From: Fusibacter sp963666805
GTDB taxonomy: Bacteria; Bacillota; Clostridia; Peptostreptococcales; Acidaminobacteraceae
Length of the DNA stretch: 64,000 nt
Assembly (NCBI GenBank): GCA_963666805.2
Contig: CAXXWR010000003.1
Span: 1 to 64,000, forward strand
Direction of reading: 5' to 3'
Within the stretch, counting starts at the first letter, position 1; each line of letters begins with the position of its first letter. The notes below the pieces were generated by a model. It ran no database searches and had not been told where the DNA came from. It saw only the letters and a program-made list of their open reading frames with translations. This document shows positions 17,646-26,290 of the stretch, in pieces. The position numbers were made by a program, and so were the translations under genes.

Positions 17646-17687
17646 AAAAGGCTTGATTAACACTTCTTTGTGTCATCAAGCCTTTTT
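17646..17687. terminator. Bidirectional terminator between convergent genes
   Basis: The 12-base arms (AAAAGGCTTGAT and complement) enclose a smaller ACAC/GTGT hairpin. T runs flank both sides, ending the exported-protein gene and the LysM gene. Confidence 0.85.
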
Positions 17688-17716
17688 ATGATTTCATTAT
17701 ATGATTTAACTGTTCT

Positions 17717-18649
17717 TTATTGAGCCATCACTCTATTAGCCCATGCTTCTTCTAAGGCCTCAATAAACAATGAATGTGAATCAGAAAGAGACATTGTTGC
17801 ACCCGATGTTACATCGGCTAAGACCATTTGTTCATCTTTTGTTAACGCATTGTATTTTATTAATTCATCTGGATCTTCTGTTGTCGCAACGATAGGTTTA
17901 CCATTAGCACCAGTACTCTTATCAAACCAAGCCCTCACTTCTGCAACGGTCATCCCTTTAAAGAAGTCTTGGTAGTTGTTAAGCTGTACATACCACTCAT
18001 TACCCGTTGTCGCTTTTGCAGCCATACCATAATCATCGCCACGTTCTCTCTTGGTTTCCCACGTTTGTACTTTGTCCATCAGGTCGCTTACAGAAACCTC
18101 TTCTGTCGGCCATGTTGGAAATTCATCAGGTCCTATTTCATAAACATCGAAGATGACATTGACAATCTTGCCATTGGCATCAAAAATGGCACTTGCCATT
18201 GTAATATTAAAAGAATAGTGACCACTTCTATCTCTGAAATTAGCGACTTCTCCCAGTCCTTGATAAAGCGTTGCCATATCCATATCAACGTCTTTATCTA
18301 CTTCTGGCATCATTGTACTACCAACGGCTAATTTTTGGCCAACATAAATCAAACTTGCATTTTTCACTTGTGGATTAAGTGCTAGCAGTTCATCTGTTGT
18401 TAATTGGTATTGACGCGCAATCTTCCATAATGCATCTCCAGATTTAACTGTATAAACCATTGTTCCTTCCTTAAATTCAGGATTTTCATACGAATAGCTT
18501 TCTCCCCCACCACTGCTCTTCCAATTAGCATCTGTCGCAGACGTTGTTGCATCGGTTTCTTCATTATCTGCAAAAACCGGTATGCCTAACACTAGCACAA
18601 GCGCAAGGACTAGAATAACTGACAACACTTTTTTTGATGATTTTCTCAT
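17717..18649 (-). CDS. Exported LysM protein with C-terminal flavinylation-like (FMN-binding) motif
   Basis: This 310-residue secreted protein has a signal peptide (about 1-27), a LysM cell-wall-binding domain (about 65-109, YTVKSGDALWKIARQY), then about 190 residues ending in DVTSGATMS (279-287). D-x-x-S-G-A-T is the consensus for covalent attachment of FMN to Thr by ApbE in NqrC/RnfG/PplA-type FMN-binding domains, so Thr285 may carry FMN. The domain is divergent, and no ApbE gene is in the window. If correct, it is a wall-associated electron carrier for extracellular electron transfer. The start follows AAGGGG; an in-frame GTG at 18658 lies inside the leader. It is probably monocistronic. 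Confidence 0.7.
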   Translation of the reverse strand: MRKSSKKVLSVILVLALVLVLGIPVFADNEETDATTSATDANWKSSGGGESYSYENPEFKEGTMVYTVKSGDALWKIARQYQLTTDELLALNPQVKNASLIYVGQKLAVGSTMMPEVDKDVDMDMATLYQGLGEVANFRDRSGHYSFNITMASAIFDANGKIVNVIFDVYEIGPDEFPTWPTEEVSVSDLMDKVQTWETKRERGDDYGMAAKATTGNEWYVQLNNYQDFFKGMTVAEVRAWFDKSTGANGKPIVATTEDPDELIKYNALTKDEQMVLADVTSGATMSLSDSHSLFIEALEEAWANRVMAQ

Positions 18650-18720
18650 AAAATACACCCCTTAGTCATTTTTTTGAATGGTTAATCATACATCCATTCA
18701 TTTTAAATTGGCTTTATTGA

Positions 18721-18763
18721 AAACGGCTGTTTTGAGTTATCAATTATCTCAAACAGCGTTTTA
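18721..18763 (-). terminator. Terminator of the alpha-glucoside operon
   Basis: A bulged stem (AAAACGGCTGTTTTGAG with CTCAAACAGCGTTTT) overlaps the stop of the GH65 gene, with a short T run downstream on the minus strand. Confidence 0.65.
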
Positions 18764-21034
18764 CAAATGAGTTAATGTTTGTCGTGATTGATAGTCATAT
18801 TCAATTTCTTTTTTGAGTTCATAGCAAGCATCATTGATATAAATTGATAAAGGCTTACCTGACAAGCATGTGATTCTACACTTATCAGCCACTTCAATTT
18901 TAATATGTCTGCCTTTAAAATAAATATAAAAACTATAAGCATCCCACTTTGAAGGCTTTTGCGGTCTAATATACAATTTTTCTTCAATAATTCTTACCCC
19001 TGCAAAACCATAGATAACCCCCAATAAACTGCCTGAAATATTAGCCATATGCAAACCATCTTTTGTATTGCGATGGGTATCTTTTAAATCCATCACCCAT
19101 GATTCATGCAAGTAATCATAAGCCTTCTCAATATCACCTAATCTCGCAGCCATAATCCCATAAATACAAGATGATAAAGAAGAATCATGGGTCGTCACCT
19201 TTTCATAATATTCATAACCTTTTTTCATTTGAGATTCAGTCACCTCTTCTTCAAGAAGCATATGGGCTAACAAAGAATCTGCTTGTTTTAAGACTTGATG
19301 TCTATAAATCGCAAGGGGATGATAGTTTAACAATAAGGGTCTTTTCATATAATCTTCATTCTCAAAAGGCCAGACTGGTTTAGATAAAAAACTATCATCT
19401 TGAGCATAAAAAGACTTGTCTTTATCCATCGGATAATACATTCGTTCACTAGCCTTTTTCATTTGTTCAATTTCATCGTCTTCCAGAAAGATATGCATAC
19501 ACTTATCCTTAACAATATCTTTATAGGGTGAATGCAATAAACGTTGATAAATAATATTTAACCATTTAAAATGATGGGCTACCATCACATTGGTATAATA
19601 ATTATCATTAACAATGGCAGTATATTCATCAGGTCCAGTTACATCATATATATGAAAATGGCCATCATGATAATGTCCCATATCCATAAAAACCCGTCCG
19701 GTTTCAATCAATACCTCTAATCCCTTTTTAGCCATAAATGCCAAATCATTTGTTGCTTGGTAATATTGGATAAAAGCATAGGCAATATCAGCATTAATAT
19801 GGTATTGTGCCGTGCCCGCTGGAAAATAACCTGAAGATTCTATCCCTGAAATTGTCCGCCAAGCATACTTAGCCCCCTTTAGATGCCCTAATTTTCGAGC
19901 TTCTTCTCTGGACTCTGGTAAGCGTTTATAGCGATATTCAAGGAGTTTTTTAGCTCTTTTAGGATCGGTCAATAAGATCACCGGGAAAATATAAATCTCA
20001 GTATCCCAAAAATAATGACCTTCATAACCTTCTCCTGATAAACCTTTTGCAGAAACATTAGAGTAAGCATCTACGCCAACATTTTGTAACAGTTGAAACT
20101 GCATAAACCGTGTTGCAAAAGCTGCTGTATCGTCCCCTTCAATACTAATTTGAGTCCTTTTCCAGAACATGCCTAACTGATGGGCCTGTCTCTTGGTTAA
20201 ACTTTCATAAGTCTCAAATGTAAATTCCTTAGATAATTTTCTAAGGTATTTTTCAGGTTCTGCTTGCCTTAGACTATCAGAAACAAAGCACCATTTTTCC
20301 AGTCTAATATTCCCCTTGCCGTTGACACGGGTAATTAATTGTTTGGACCGATTCTCATGGGATACATTCACCGAATGATGATTAATGACATGATTAATTA
20401 AAGCCGTCACTTTAATGTGTGACTGGGTCGTCTTAAGTGTCATGACACAAGTATCCTCTTCAATCTCACCTTTTTCGTATTCAAGAAGTTTGGTCTGTCC
20501 TCTAGCTGTTCTTGGATCTTTATGATCACTATAATTTTCAATATCGCCATCTATCACACTAATCAGTTCAATCGCACCATCATAGTTTACTTCTGTTACT
20601 AATACAGCTAAGGATGGGCACTCTAATGAAACAACACGCTTAAAAGTTAATAAGGCCTTTTTTCCATTATCAGTATGATAGCAATAACTTCTAATCGACT
20701 CACCGTTTTCAAAGTTGAGTCTTCGTGAATACTGTGAGGTTTTCCCCTGAATGAGTTGCGCACGTTCACCATCTAAAAAAACTTCGCAGGTTTGAAAATC
20801 CATTATTCTCGGTTGTCTGTCGTGTTCTTCAGGAAAACCATGCGCAAATTCGGCATGATTCATGGGCACACGTTCATAAAGCCCATTAATATAAGTTCCT
20901 CTTATAGTATTCCCATGAGGATATTTTTCTTCAAAACACCCTCTTAAGCCTAAATAGCCATTACCTTGTACATATAAACTTTCTTCAATAAGTTGATTTT
21001 TTTCTTGATATTCTGTTTTCTCTAAATAATACAT
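18761..21034 (-). CDS. GH65 family glucoside phosphorylase (maltose/kojibiose/nigerose phosphorylase type)
   Basis: This 757-residue protein has the length and three-part layout of GH65 inverting phosphorylases. These cleave an alpha-glucosidic disaccharide with phosphate to give beta-glucose-1-phosphate. The N-terminal beta-sandwich starts with GNGYLGLRG. The (alpha/alpha)6 barrel has GYEGHYFWDTEIYIFP (about 336-351), and the general acid is Glu470 in VTGPDEY. Specificity (maltose, kojibiose, nigerose, trehalose) cannot be set from this motif. It ends the sugar operon, 13 bases after fructokinase. The beta-phosphoglucomutase gene that usually accompanies GH65 phosphorylases is absent here and must be elsewhere if beta-G1P is to enter glycolysis. 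Confidence 0.88.
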   Translation of the reverse strand: MYYLEKTEYQEKNQLIEESLYVQGNGYLGLRGCFEEKYPHGNTIRGTYINGLYERVPMNHAEFAHGFPEEHDRQPRIMDFQTCEVFLDGERAQLIQGKTSQYSRRLNFENGESIRSYCYHTDNGKKALLTFKRVVSLECPSLAVLVTEVNYDGAIELISVIDGDIENYSDHKDPRTARGQTKLLEYEKGEIEEDTCVMTLKTTQSHIKVTALINHVINHHSVNVSHENRSKQLITRVNGKGNIRLEKWCFVSDSLRQAEPEKYLRKLSKEFTFETYESLTKRQAHQLGMFWKRTQISIEGDDTAAFATRFMQFQLLQNVGVDAYSNVSAKGLSGEGYEGHYFWDTEIYIFPVILLTDPKRAKKLLEYRYKRLPESREEARKLGHLKGAKYAWRTISGIESSGYFPAGTAQYHINADIAYAFIQYYQATNDLAFMAKKGLEVLIETGRVFMDMGHYHDGHFHIYDVTGPDEYTAIVNDNYYTNVMVAHHFKWLNIIYQRLLHSPYKDIVKDKCMHIFLEDDEIEQMKKASERMYYPMDKDKSFYAQDDSFLSKPVWPFENEDYMKRPLLLNYHPLAIYRHQVLKQADSLLAHMLLEEEVTESQMKKGYEYYEKVTTHDSSLSSCIYGIMAARLGDIEKAYDYLHESWVMDLKDTHRNTKDGLHMANISGSLLGVIYGFAGVRIIEEKLYIRPQKPSKWDAYSFYIYFKGRHIKIEVADKCRITCLSGKPLSIYINDACYELKKEIEYDYQSRQTLTHL

Positions 21035-21047
21035 CTATTATGACTCC

Positions 21048-21986
21048 TTATTTCAATAAATCTTTAATGGCTGAAAGTGCACCTACCCTAGTACACACTT
21101 TACCCGCTATTTGATTTGCAAAACGTGAAATAGCAATCATTTTTTCTTTATCCTCTAAAATTGATGGCATATCATTGTATTGCGCCAATTGGTAGATAAC
21201 AGCACCTATAAAGGCATCTCCCGCACCGGTTGTGTCTTTTACTTCAATTTTTTCAGTTGTAACGTGTTCATCCCAATGAGGATTAAAAAGTCTGACGCCT
21301 TCTTTTCCAAGTGTAATTGTAAAAGTGGCTGAACTCATATGCTTCAACTCTTGAATGGCACTTTCTAAGTCTGACTGTCCTGTCACAATCAAAGCCTCTT
21401 CATCACTCAATTTTACCAAGTGTGCTTTTCTTATAAAAGGTAACACTCGATCCTTAAAATCGTCAATATCTTCCTTCCAAAAATCATTGCGATAATTGGG
21501 ATCAAAAACAATCAACTTGCCTTCTCTTTGAGCTTGGTCCAATAGACAATGGTAGGTGTCTTGTAAGGGGCCTTCTAAGAAAGCGGTTGCTGCTCCAAAA
21601 TGGATAATTTCAACTGCTTCAAGATGCTTCTGATTAATCCAATCATACTCTAAATCTGCATCTGCTCCACGAACAAAGGCAAATTCTCGTTCTCCCTCTT
21701 CATCTATAGACACAAAAGCCAGCGTCGTAGGCTTTTGACTCCGCTTTAACAAGGCAGTGCTAACACCAAACGTTTCTAGCTCCTCTTTTAAAAAGTCGCC
21801 AAAACCATCTTGACCAATTGACCCTAAAAAATAACACGACCCCTCAAGTGCAGAAATCGTGCAAGCAACATTTGCAGGCGCTCCCCCTGCTTGCTTATTA
21901 AAATGATCTTGATCCTTTAGACTCTTGCCTCTACTGAGTCCCATAAAATCAATTAGCATTTCGCCAACGCATACTATTTTTTTCAT
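21048..21986 (-). CDS. PfkB-family carbohydrate kinase, probable fructokinase
   Basis: This 312-residue ribokinase-fold kinase has the N-terminal AGGAPANVA signature (about 33-41) and the C-terminal TTGAGDAF motif with catalytic base Asp257. The GEMLIDF start and FVRGADADL segment are typical of fructokinases rather than ribokinases. In context it would phosphorylate the fructose released when the GH13 enzyme of the same operon cleaves sucrose. It lies between the LacI regulator and the GH65 gene. RBS GGAGG. Fructose as substrate is inferred from sequence type and neighbourhood. Confidence 0.85.
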   Translation of the reverse strand: MKKIVCVGEMLIDFMGLSRGKSLKDQDHFNKQAGGAPANVACTISALEGSCYFLGSIGQDGFGDFLKEELETFGVSTALLKRSQKPTTLAFVSIDEEGEREFAFVRGADADLEYDWINQKHLEAVEIIHFGAATAFLEGPLQDTYHCLLDQAQREGKLIVFDPNYRNDFWKEDIDDFKDRVLPFIRKAHLVKLSDEEALIVTGQSDLESAIQELKHMSSATFTITLGKEGVRLFNPHWDEHVTTEKIEVKDTTGAGDAFIGAVIYQLAQYNDMPSILEDKEKMIAISRFANQIAGKVCTRVGALSAIKDLLK

Positions 21987-22049
21987 TTTTCCTCCATTAA
22001 CCGATCTGTCTCTTAAAAAGTGATTCCTGGCTTAAAACTTTCATTTTAA

Positions 22050-23042
22050 TCAAAGACTCTCTCTAATTATAATTTCATAAGGAAGTTCATAAACCATTAA
22101 GGGATTAACAACAGAGCCCTTGATTGATTCCATTAGTACTTGCCCTGCCAGGACCCCCTTTTCAAAGAAAGGTTGCTTTACTGTTGTCAGAGAAGGCGTT
22201 ACCATCCGTGACAAATCAACATCATCAAATCCAATAAAGGCAATATCTTCTGGTACCTTATAACCACGCTCAAGTGCATATCTCATAGCACCAATTGCCA
22301 TGAAATCATTAGCACAGAATACGGCATCAATATGATTGTCTTGACCTAAAAGTGCTTTCATACACTGATAACCATCTTCAAATCGATAATTGCCAGAGAC
22401 AACAAGCGACTCATCAAACTGGTTCATCGCCTTCATCTTTTCTTCATAAGCTGCATAACGTGCTTTACCTGACTGTAAATCATTAAGCGGGCCTCTAATC
22501 ATAGCGATTTTCTTCCTCTTATTATCTACAAACAACTGAATAATCGCACGAACGGCTTGTCGATTATCTATTTTTATAACAGGAACATCTTTATCAATTG
22601 TATCTGTTCCAATCATAACAAAAGGGGTTTCATCAATCCCCAGAGATGCTTTTGTATCATGTTCTTGATCGGAAATCAAAATCAAACCATCTATATTTCT
22701 ATTCAATAACATTTGGACTTGATCCTTTTTCTTATCTTCATCAAAATCAGTTGCCGCAATGACTAAAGCAAATTCAGTATCCCGCATAATTGACTCAATC
22801 CCTGAAATAATTTCTGCAAAAACAGGATTCGATAAATCCGGAATAACAATTCCAATGAGATTCGAACGTTTTAATGAAAGTCCTCGAGCAGTTGGACTTG
22901 GACGATAGCCTGTCTGCTCGATAACTTTTAAAACACTTTCTTGCGCTGTTTTACTGACGGGTTTAGACTGATTTAAAACCCTTGAAACAGTTGCTTTAGA
23001 AACCCCTGCTAATCTTGCAATATCATTTATGGTTACTTTCAT
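22050..23042 (-). CDS. LacI-family transcriptional regulator of the sugar operon
   Basis: This 330-residue protein has an N-terminal LacI helix-turn-helix (INDIARLAGVSKATVSRVLN) followed by the hinge (YRPSPTARGLSLKRSN) and a periplasmic-binding-protein-like effector domain. I start at 23042 because GAAGGAGG lies just upstream; the start at 23060 would place the RBS inside the gene. It sits inside the alpha-glucoside operon, so it is expected to be autoregulatory and to act on the palindrome GAAACCGGTTTC in the promoter at 28143-28171. The effector is probably an operon sugar. Position within the operon, after the permeases, is a common arrangement. Confidence 0.9.
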   Translation of the reverse strand: MKVTINDIARLAGVSKATVSRVLNQSKPVSKTAQESVLKVIEQTGYRPSPTARGLSLKRSNLIGIVIPDLSNPVFAEIISGIESIMRDTEFALVIAATDFDEDKKKDQVQMLLNRNIDGLILISDQEHDTKASLGIDETPFVMIGTDTIDKDVPVIKIDNRQAVRAIIQLFVDNKRKKIAMIRGPLNDLQSGKARYAAYEEKMKAMNQFDESLVVSGNYRFEDGYQCMKALLGQDNHIDAVFCANDFMAIGAMRYALERGYKVPEDIAFIGFDDVDLSRMVTPSLTTVKQPFFEKGVLAGQVLMESIKGSVVNPLMVYELPYEIIIRESL

Positions 23043-23080
23043 GTGGCCTCCTTCAAGCAATATCTATTTATATAACTATA

Positions 23081-23941
23081 TCACTTGATAGCACCAGATA
23101 CCATACCTTTGATGATGTGTTTTTGTCCAAAAATAAAACCAACAATAATAGGGGCAGCCGCCATAAGGACAGCAGTCATAATTAAATCCCATTTTTTAAC
23201 AAACGAACCAGCAAAGGCTCTGATCGCTAAAGGAATAGTTTGAATCTCTTGACCAACACCTAATACCAATGATGGTAAGAGGAAATCGTTCCATATCCAA
23301 ATAGCATTTAGGATACAAATAGTTACCACAATGGGTTTAAGAATTGGCATGACAATATAAAAGAAAATTTGTGGTTTTGAACACCCATCTATCCAAGCTG
23401 CTTCCTCTAATTCCTTAGGGATTGATTTGATAAAACCATGAAACATGAAGACGGCAAGTGGCGCACCAAAACCAATATAAGCAAAAATCATCCCATGATA
23501 CGTTCTCAACATTGAAAGACCTGTCACTTCTGAAATGGTCCTAAAGAGTGAAACAAGTGGAAACATAACCACTTGGAAAGGAATAACCAGACCTGCTACA
23601 AAAATAGTGAAAATAACAGCAGATTTTTTGCTTTTATTTCTGACTAATACCCAAGCAGCCATTGCAGAAAAAACAGCAATTAAAACCAAGGAAGTCACAG
23701 TAATAACAACGGATGAAAAGACACTTGAAGCGTATCTTATACTCGGACTGGTCCAGATGGTTTTAATGTTCGTAAACAATTGTCCCCAATTTTGAGGCAG
23801 AGCAACTGGATCACTAATAATTTCTAATGACGCTTTGGCTGAATTGATAATAACGATAAAGAAAGGCGCCATTGTGAATATAAACATGAGTACAGTAAGA
23901 ATATAAATAATCGTTTTAACAAAGTTTTTTCTCAATTTCAT
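23081..23941 (-). CDS. Sugar ABC transporter permease, MalG type
   Basis: This is a 286-residue permease with six predicted membrane helices. The EAA loop EAAWIDGCSKPQIFFYIVMP (about 197-216), which contacts the ATPase, identifies the CUT1 family of oligosaccharide importers. The start overlaps the stop of the MalF-type gene by one base (TAATG), so the two permeases are made together. No ATPase gene is in the operon; a shared MsmK/MalK-type ATPase elsewhere is the usual solution in Firmicutes. Confidence 0.92.
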   Translation of the reverse strand: MKLRKNFVKTIIYILTVLMFIFTMAPFFIVIINSAKASLEIISDPVALPQNWGQLFTNIKTIWTSPSIRYASSVFSSVVITVTSLVLIAVFSAMAAWVLVRNKSKKSAVIFTIFVAGLVIPFQVVMFPLVSLFRTISEVTGLSMLRTYHGMIFAYIGFGAPLAVFMFHGFIKSIPKELEEAAWIDGCSKPQIFFYIVMPILKPIVVTICILNAIWIWNDFLLPSLVLGVGQEIQTIPLAIRAFAGSFVKKWDLIMTAVLMAAAPIIVGFIFGQKHIIKGMVSGAIK

Positions 23942-24849
23942 TACATTTCCACCTCTTTCCTTTTATTATAGTAAAGTTGAGCGATAGAAATAACAGAAAG
24001 CAACAAGAAGAATATAATCGCACGTGCTTGCCCTTCTGCCATATTATTATACTTAAAGGCAACATTATAGATATGAACCGCTAATAATTCGGTGGAGTTC
24101 ACGACTGTACCTTGGAACATTTCTGTCGGCCCCCCATTGGTTAAAGCGATGATAATATCATATTGCTTAAATGAATTAATGAGTGTTAAGAAAGAGGTTA
24201 TTGTAAAGGCTTGTGCAATAAGCGGCAAGGTTATATTCTTGAATTTATGCCAGAAATTAGCACCGTCTATTTCTGCTGCCTCAATAAGTTCTTGTGGAAC
24301 ATTTAAAAGAGCAGCAACATAAATCATCATAATGTAACCTGCATATTGCCAAGTAAATGCAAAAATTAATCCAAAAAGAGTCCAGTTCGGATCAGCTAAT
24401 AATAAAAGATTTTCTAACCATTCTATACCTAAGACCGTTCCAATTCCAGGGACGATGCTTTTAAATATAAATTGCCAAATATAACCTAATACTAAGCCTC
24501 CAATAAGGTTTGGTACAAAAAATCCAGCTCTAAAAACATTTCTAAACTTAATTTCTCGCGTCACCAAAACCGCCAATAATAGTGAAATAACATTGATTGA
24601 AATCACACTTAATATTGTAAAGAGAAATGTTCTAATGAGCGAATATCTAAAACTAATATCTGAAAACATGTTACGATAATTTTGAAGCCCTACAAAAGAA
24701 GGCTTAAGTCCTTGTACAGCTGTCCAATCTGTTAATGAGTAATAGATTCCCATGATAAAGGGAATAATGACTACCAGAGAGAAAGCCAAAAGAGCCGGTG
24801 TTAAAAATCCCCAGAAAACAAGTTTTTCCCTTGATTTTCTACTTTTCAT
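23941..24849 (-). CDS. Sugar ABC transporter permease, MalF type
   Basis: This is a 302-residue CUT1 permease with about six helices and the EAA loop EAAEIDGANFWHKFKNITLP (about 198-217). It pairs with the MalG-type permease that follows and with the lipoprotein upstream. An intercistronic hairpin at 24901-24928 separates it from the binding-protein gene. RBS AAAGGAGG. Confidence 0.92.
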   Translation of the reverse strand: MKSRKSREKLVFWGFLTPALLAFSLVVIIPFIMGIYYSLTDWTAVQGLKPSFVGLQNYRNMFSDISFRYSLIRTFLFTILSVISINVISLLLAVLVTREIKFRNVFRAGFFVPNLIGGLVLGYIWQFIFKSIVPGIGTVLGIEWLENLLLLADPNWTLFGLIFAFTWQYAGYIMMIYVAALLNVPQELIEAAEIDGANFWHKFKNITLPLIAQAFTITSFLTLINSFKQYDIIIALTNGGPTEMFQGTVVNSTELLAVHIYNVAFKYNNMAEGQARAIIFFLLLSVISIAQLYYNKRKEVEM

Positions 24850-24900
24850 GATTTCCTCCTTTATGAGAAAGAGGCTTTTTTTGTCGTTCTATGATGGTAA

Positions 24901-24928
24901 AGAAAAGGGCAAAATTTTGCCCTTTTCT
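24901..24928 (-). terminator. Intercistronic hairpin (attenuator or mRNA stabiliser) between binding protein and permease genes
   Basis: This is a perfect 28-base palindrome, AGAAAAGGGCAAAA and its complement, 16 bases past the binding-protein stop and 51 bases before the permease start. The following minus-strand bases (TTTACC) make only a weak T tract, so partial termination is likely. It would raise binding-protein mRNA over permease mRNA, as in malE-malF. Confidence 0.7.
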
Positions 24929-24944
24929 CAAAAGCCCTAATTAA

Positions 24945-26192
24945 TTATTGACCGAGTTCTTCAATCTTTGCAGCAATTTGATCGATAAAGCCTTGTTTAT
25001 CAATATCACCTTTTGCATAACTTTCATAGATAGGTCCTAAAGTTCCCATACCAAAACCATCTGGCATGTCATTTTGTAACCAAGTATAAGCAGTCCCCTT
25101 AGATAACCATTCTGCTGCATCAGCTGATAATGGTGTATCTGGTTTCAATTTTACATTTGTAAATGCTGGAACCATTTTAGCCTTATTAACCATATAGTCA
25201 TGACCTTTTTCATTGGTTGCCATGTAGTTTAAGAACGCTTTAGCTTCATCTAAATTTTTGCTGTCTTTATTAAGAACATAGAACGAAGGTGCACCAATAA
25301 AGATGCCATCAAATGTTCCTTTTACAGCAGCATGTGGTGCAAATCCCATTGGGAAATCTACGCCATTTTCAACTAACCAAGGATCAATCCAGTTTCCTTG
25401 ATGGATAAAGACAGATTTACCAGTAGCAAATTGTCCAACTTGTGCATCGTAATTACCTGTTAATAGGACACCTTCATCAGAATATTTAAAGAGCATCTCA
25501 ACCCAGTCTGCATATTCTGTTAATCTTTCCATGTCCACTTCACCTTTATTTAATTTGTCTAAAACAGTTGTATCACCATAGTCTAGTCCTTCTGATAAGT
25601 AACCGTTAAAATTATGTAGTCCAGTTACCCATCTTAAATCCGGACCAGCACCCATTGCTACAACAGAATCAATCCCTAATTCATCTTTCATACTGTCAAT
25701 TTTTTCAAATGCTGCCTTGTAACCTTCTTGTGAATTAAGTGTTGCAGGATCAACACCTGCTTGTTCTAATAAATTTTTGTTGTAAGCGAGTCCCCAAGCT
25801 TCTACTGATACTGGGAATCCATATACTTTATCATCTACTTTGAATTCAAGATCTGTTAAATCAATCCATTCATCACCATCAAATGGTGCTAATTTTGATT
25901 CCCAAGTTTTGTAACCGCCCATTCCTTCAATAACAAAGATATCAGGCTGTCTGTCTGTTTGGAACTCAGCTTTTAAAGTTTCCGCATAAGGTGTGTCTCC
26001 ACCCGACGTCTTAATGGTGACTTTAACACCAGTTTCTTCTTCATAAGCTGCTGCAAAAGCTGTTAATTGTTCACCAATTTCAACCTTATTTTGATAAATA
26101 ACAACTGATTTGTCTTCTTGTTGGCCAGTACATCCCCCGAAAAGTCCTAGTACTAAGACCAATACCAATAATAAACCAAATGCTTTTTTCAT
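24945..26192 (-). CDS. Sugar-binding lipoprotein of a CUT1 ABC transporter
   Basis: This 415-residue extracytoplasmic solute-binding protein has a lipoprotein signal with lipobox LFGGC (Cys21), so it is lipid-anchored on the outer face of the membrane. The mature part has the MalE-like pattern (YQNKVEIGEQLTAFAAAYEE near the start; QPDIFVIEG). I start at 26192 because GGGGGAG precedes it; the ATG at 26237 lacks an RBS and would bury the signal peptide. It lies between the GH13 gene (98 bases away) and the permeases. The substrate is probably an alpha-glucoside such as sucrose or maltose, inferred from the enzymes. Confidence 0.92.
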   Translation of the reverse strand: MKKAFGLLLVLVLVLGLFGGCTGQQEDKSVVIYQNKVEIGEQLTAFAAAYEEETGVKVTIKTSGGDTPYAETLKAEFQTDRQPDIFVIEGMGGYKTWESKLAPFDGDEWIDLTDLEFKVDDKVYGFPVSVEAWGLAYNKNLLEQAGVDPATLNSQEGYKAAFEKIDSMKDELGIDSVVAMGAGPDLRWVTGLHNFNGYLSEGLDYGDTTVLDKLNKGEVDMERLTEYADWVEMLFKYSDEGVLLTGNYDAQVGQFATGKSVFIHQGNWIDPWLVENGVDFPMGFAPHAAVKGTFDGIFIGAPSFYVLNKDSKNLDEAKAFLNYMATNEKGHDYMVNKAKMVPAFTNVKLKPDTPLSADAAEWLSKGTAYTWLQNDMPDGFGMGTLGPIYESYAKGDIDKQGFIDQIAAKIEELGQ

Positions 26193-26290
26193 TGTTGCTC
26201 CCCCTTCTGTGGAATTATAGAGATGGTCATTTGCCATCTACAAGATTTTTTTACCCTAATCATATTTTTATAAAACTTAAAAGATAGACA

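Noticed and set aside
26221..26239. AGATGG/CCATCT inverted repeat before the binding-protein gene
   Set aside because: The stem is only about 6 bases without a T run; no regulatory claim is warranted.
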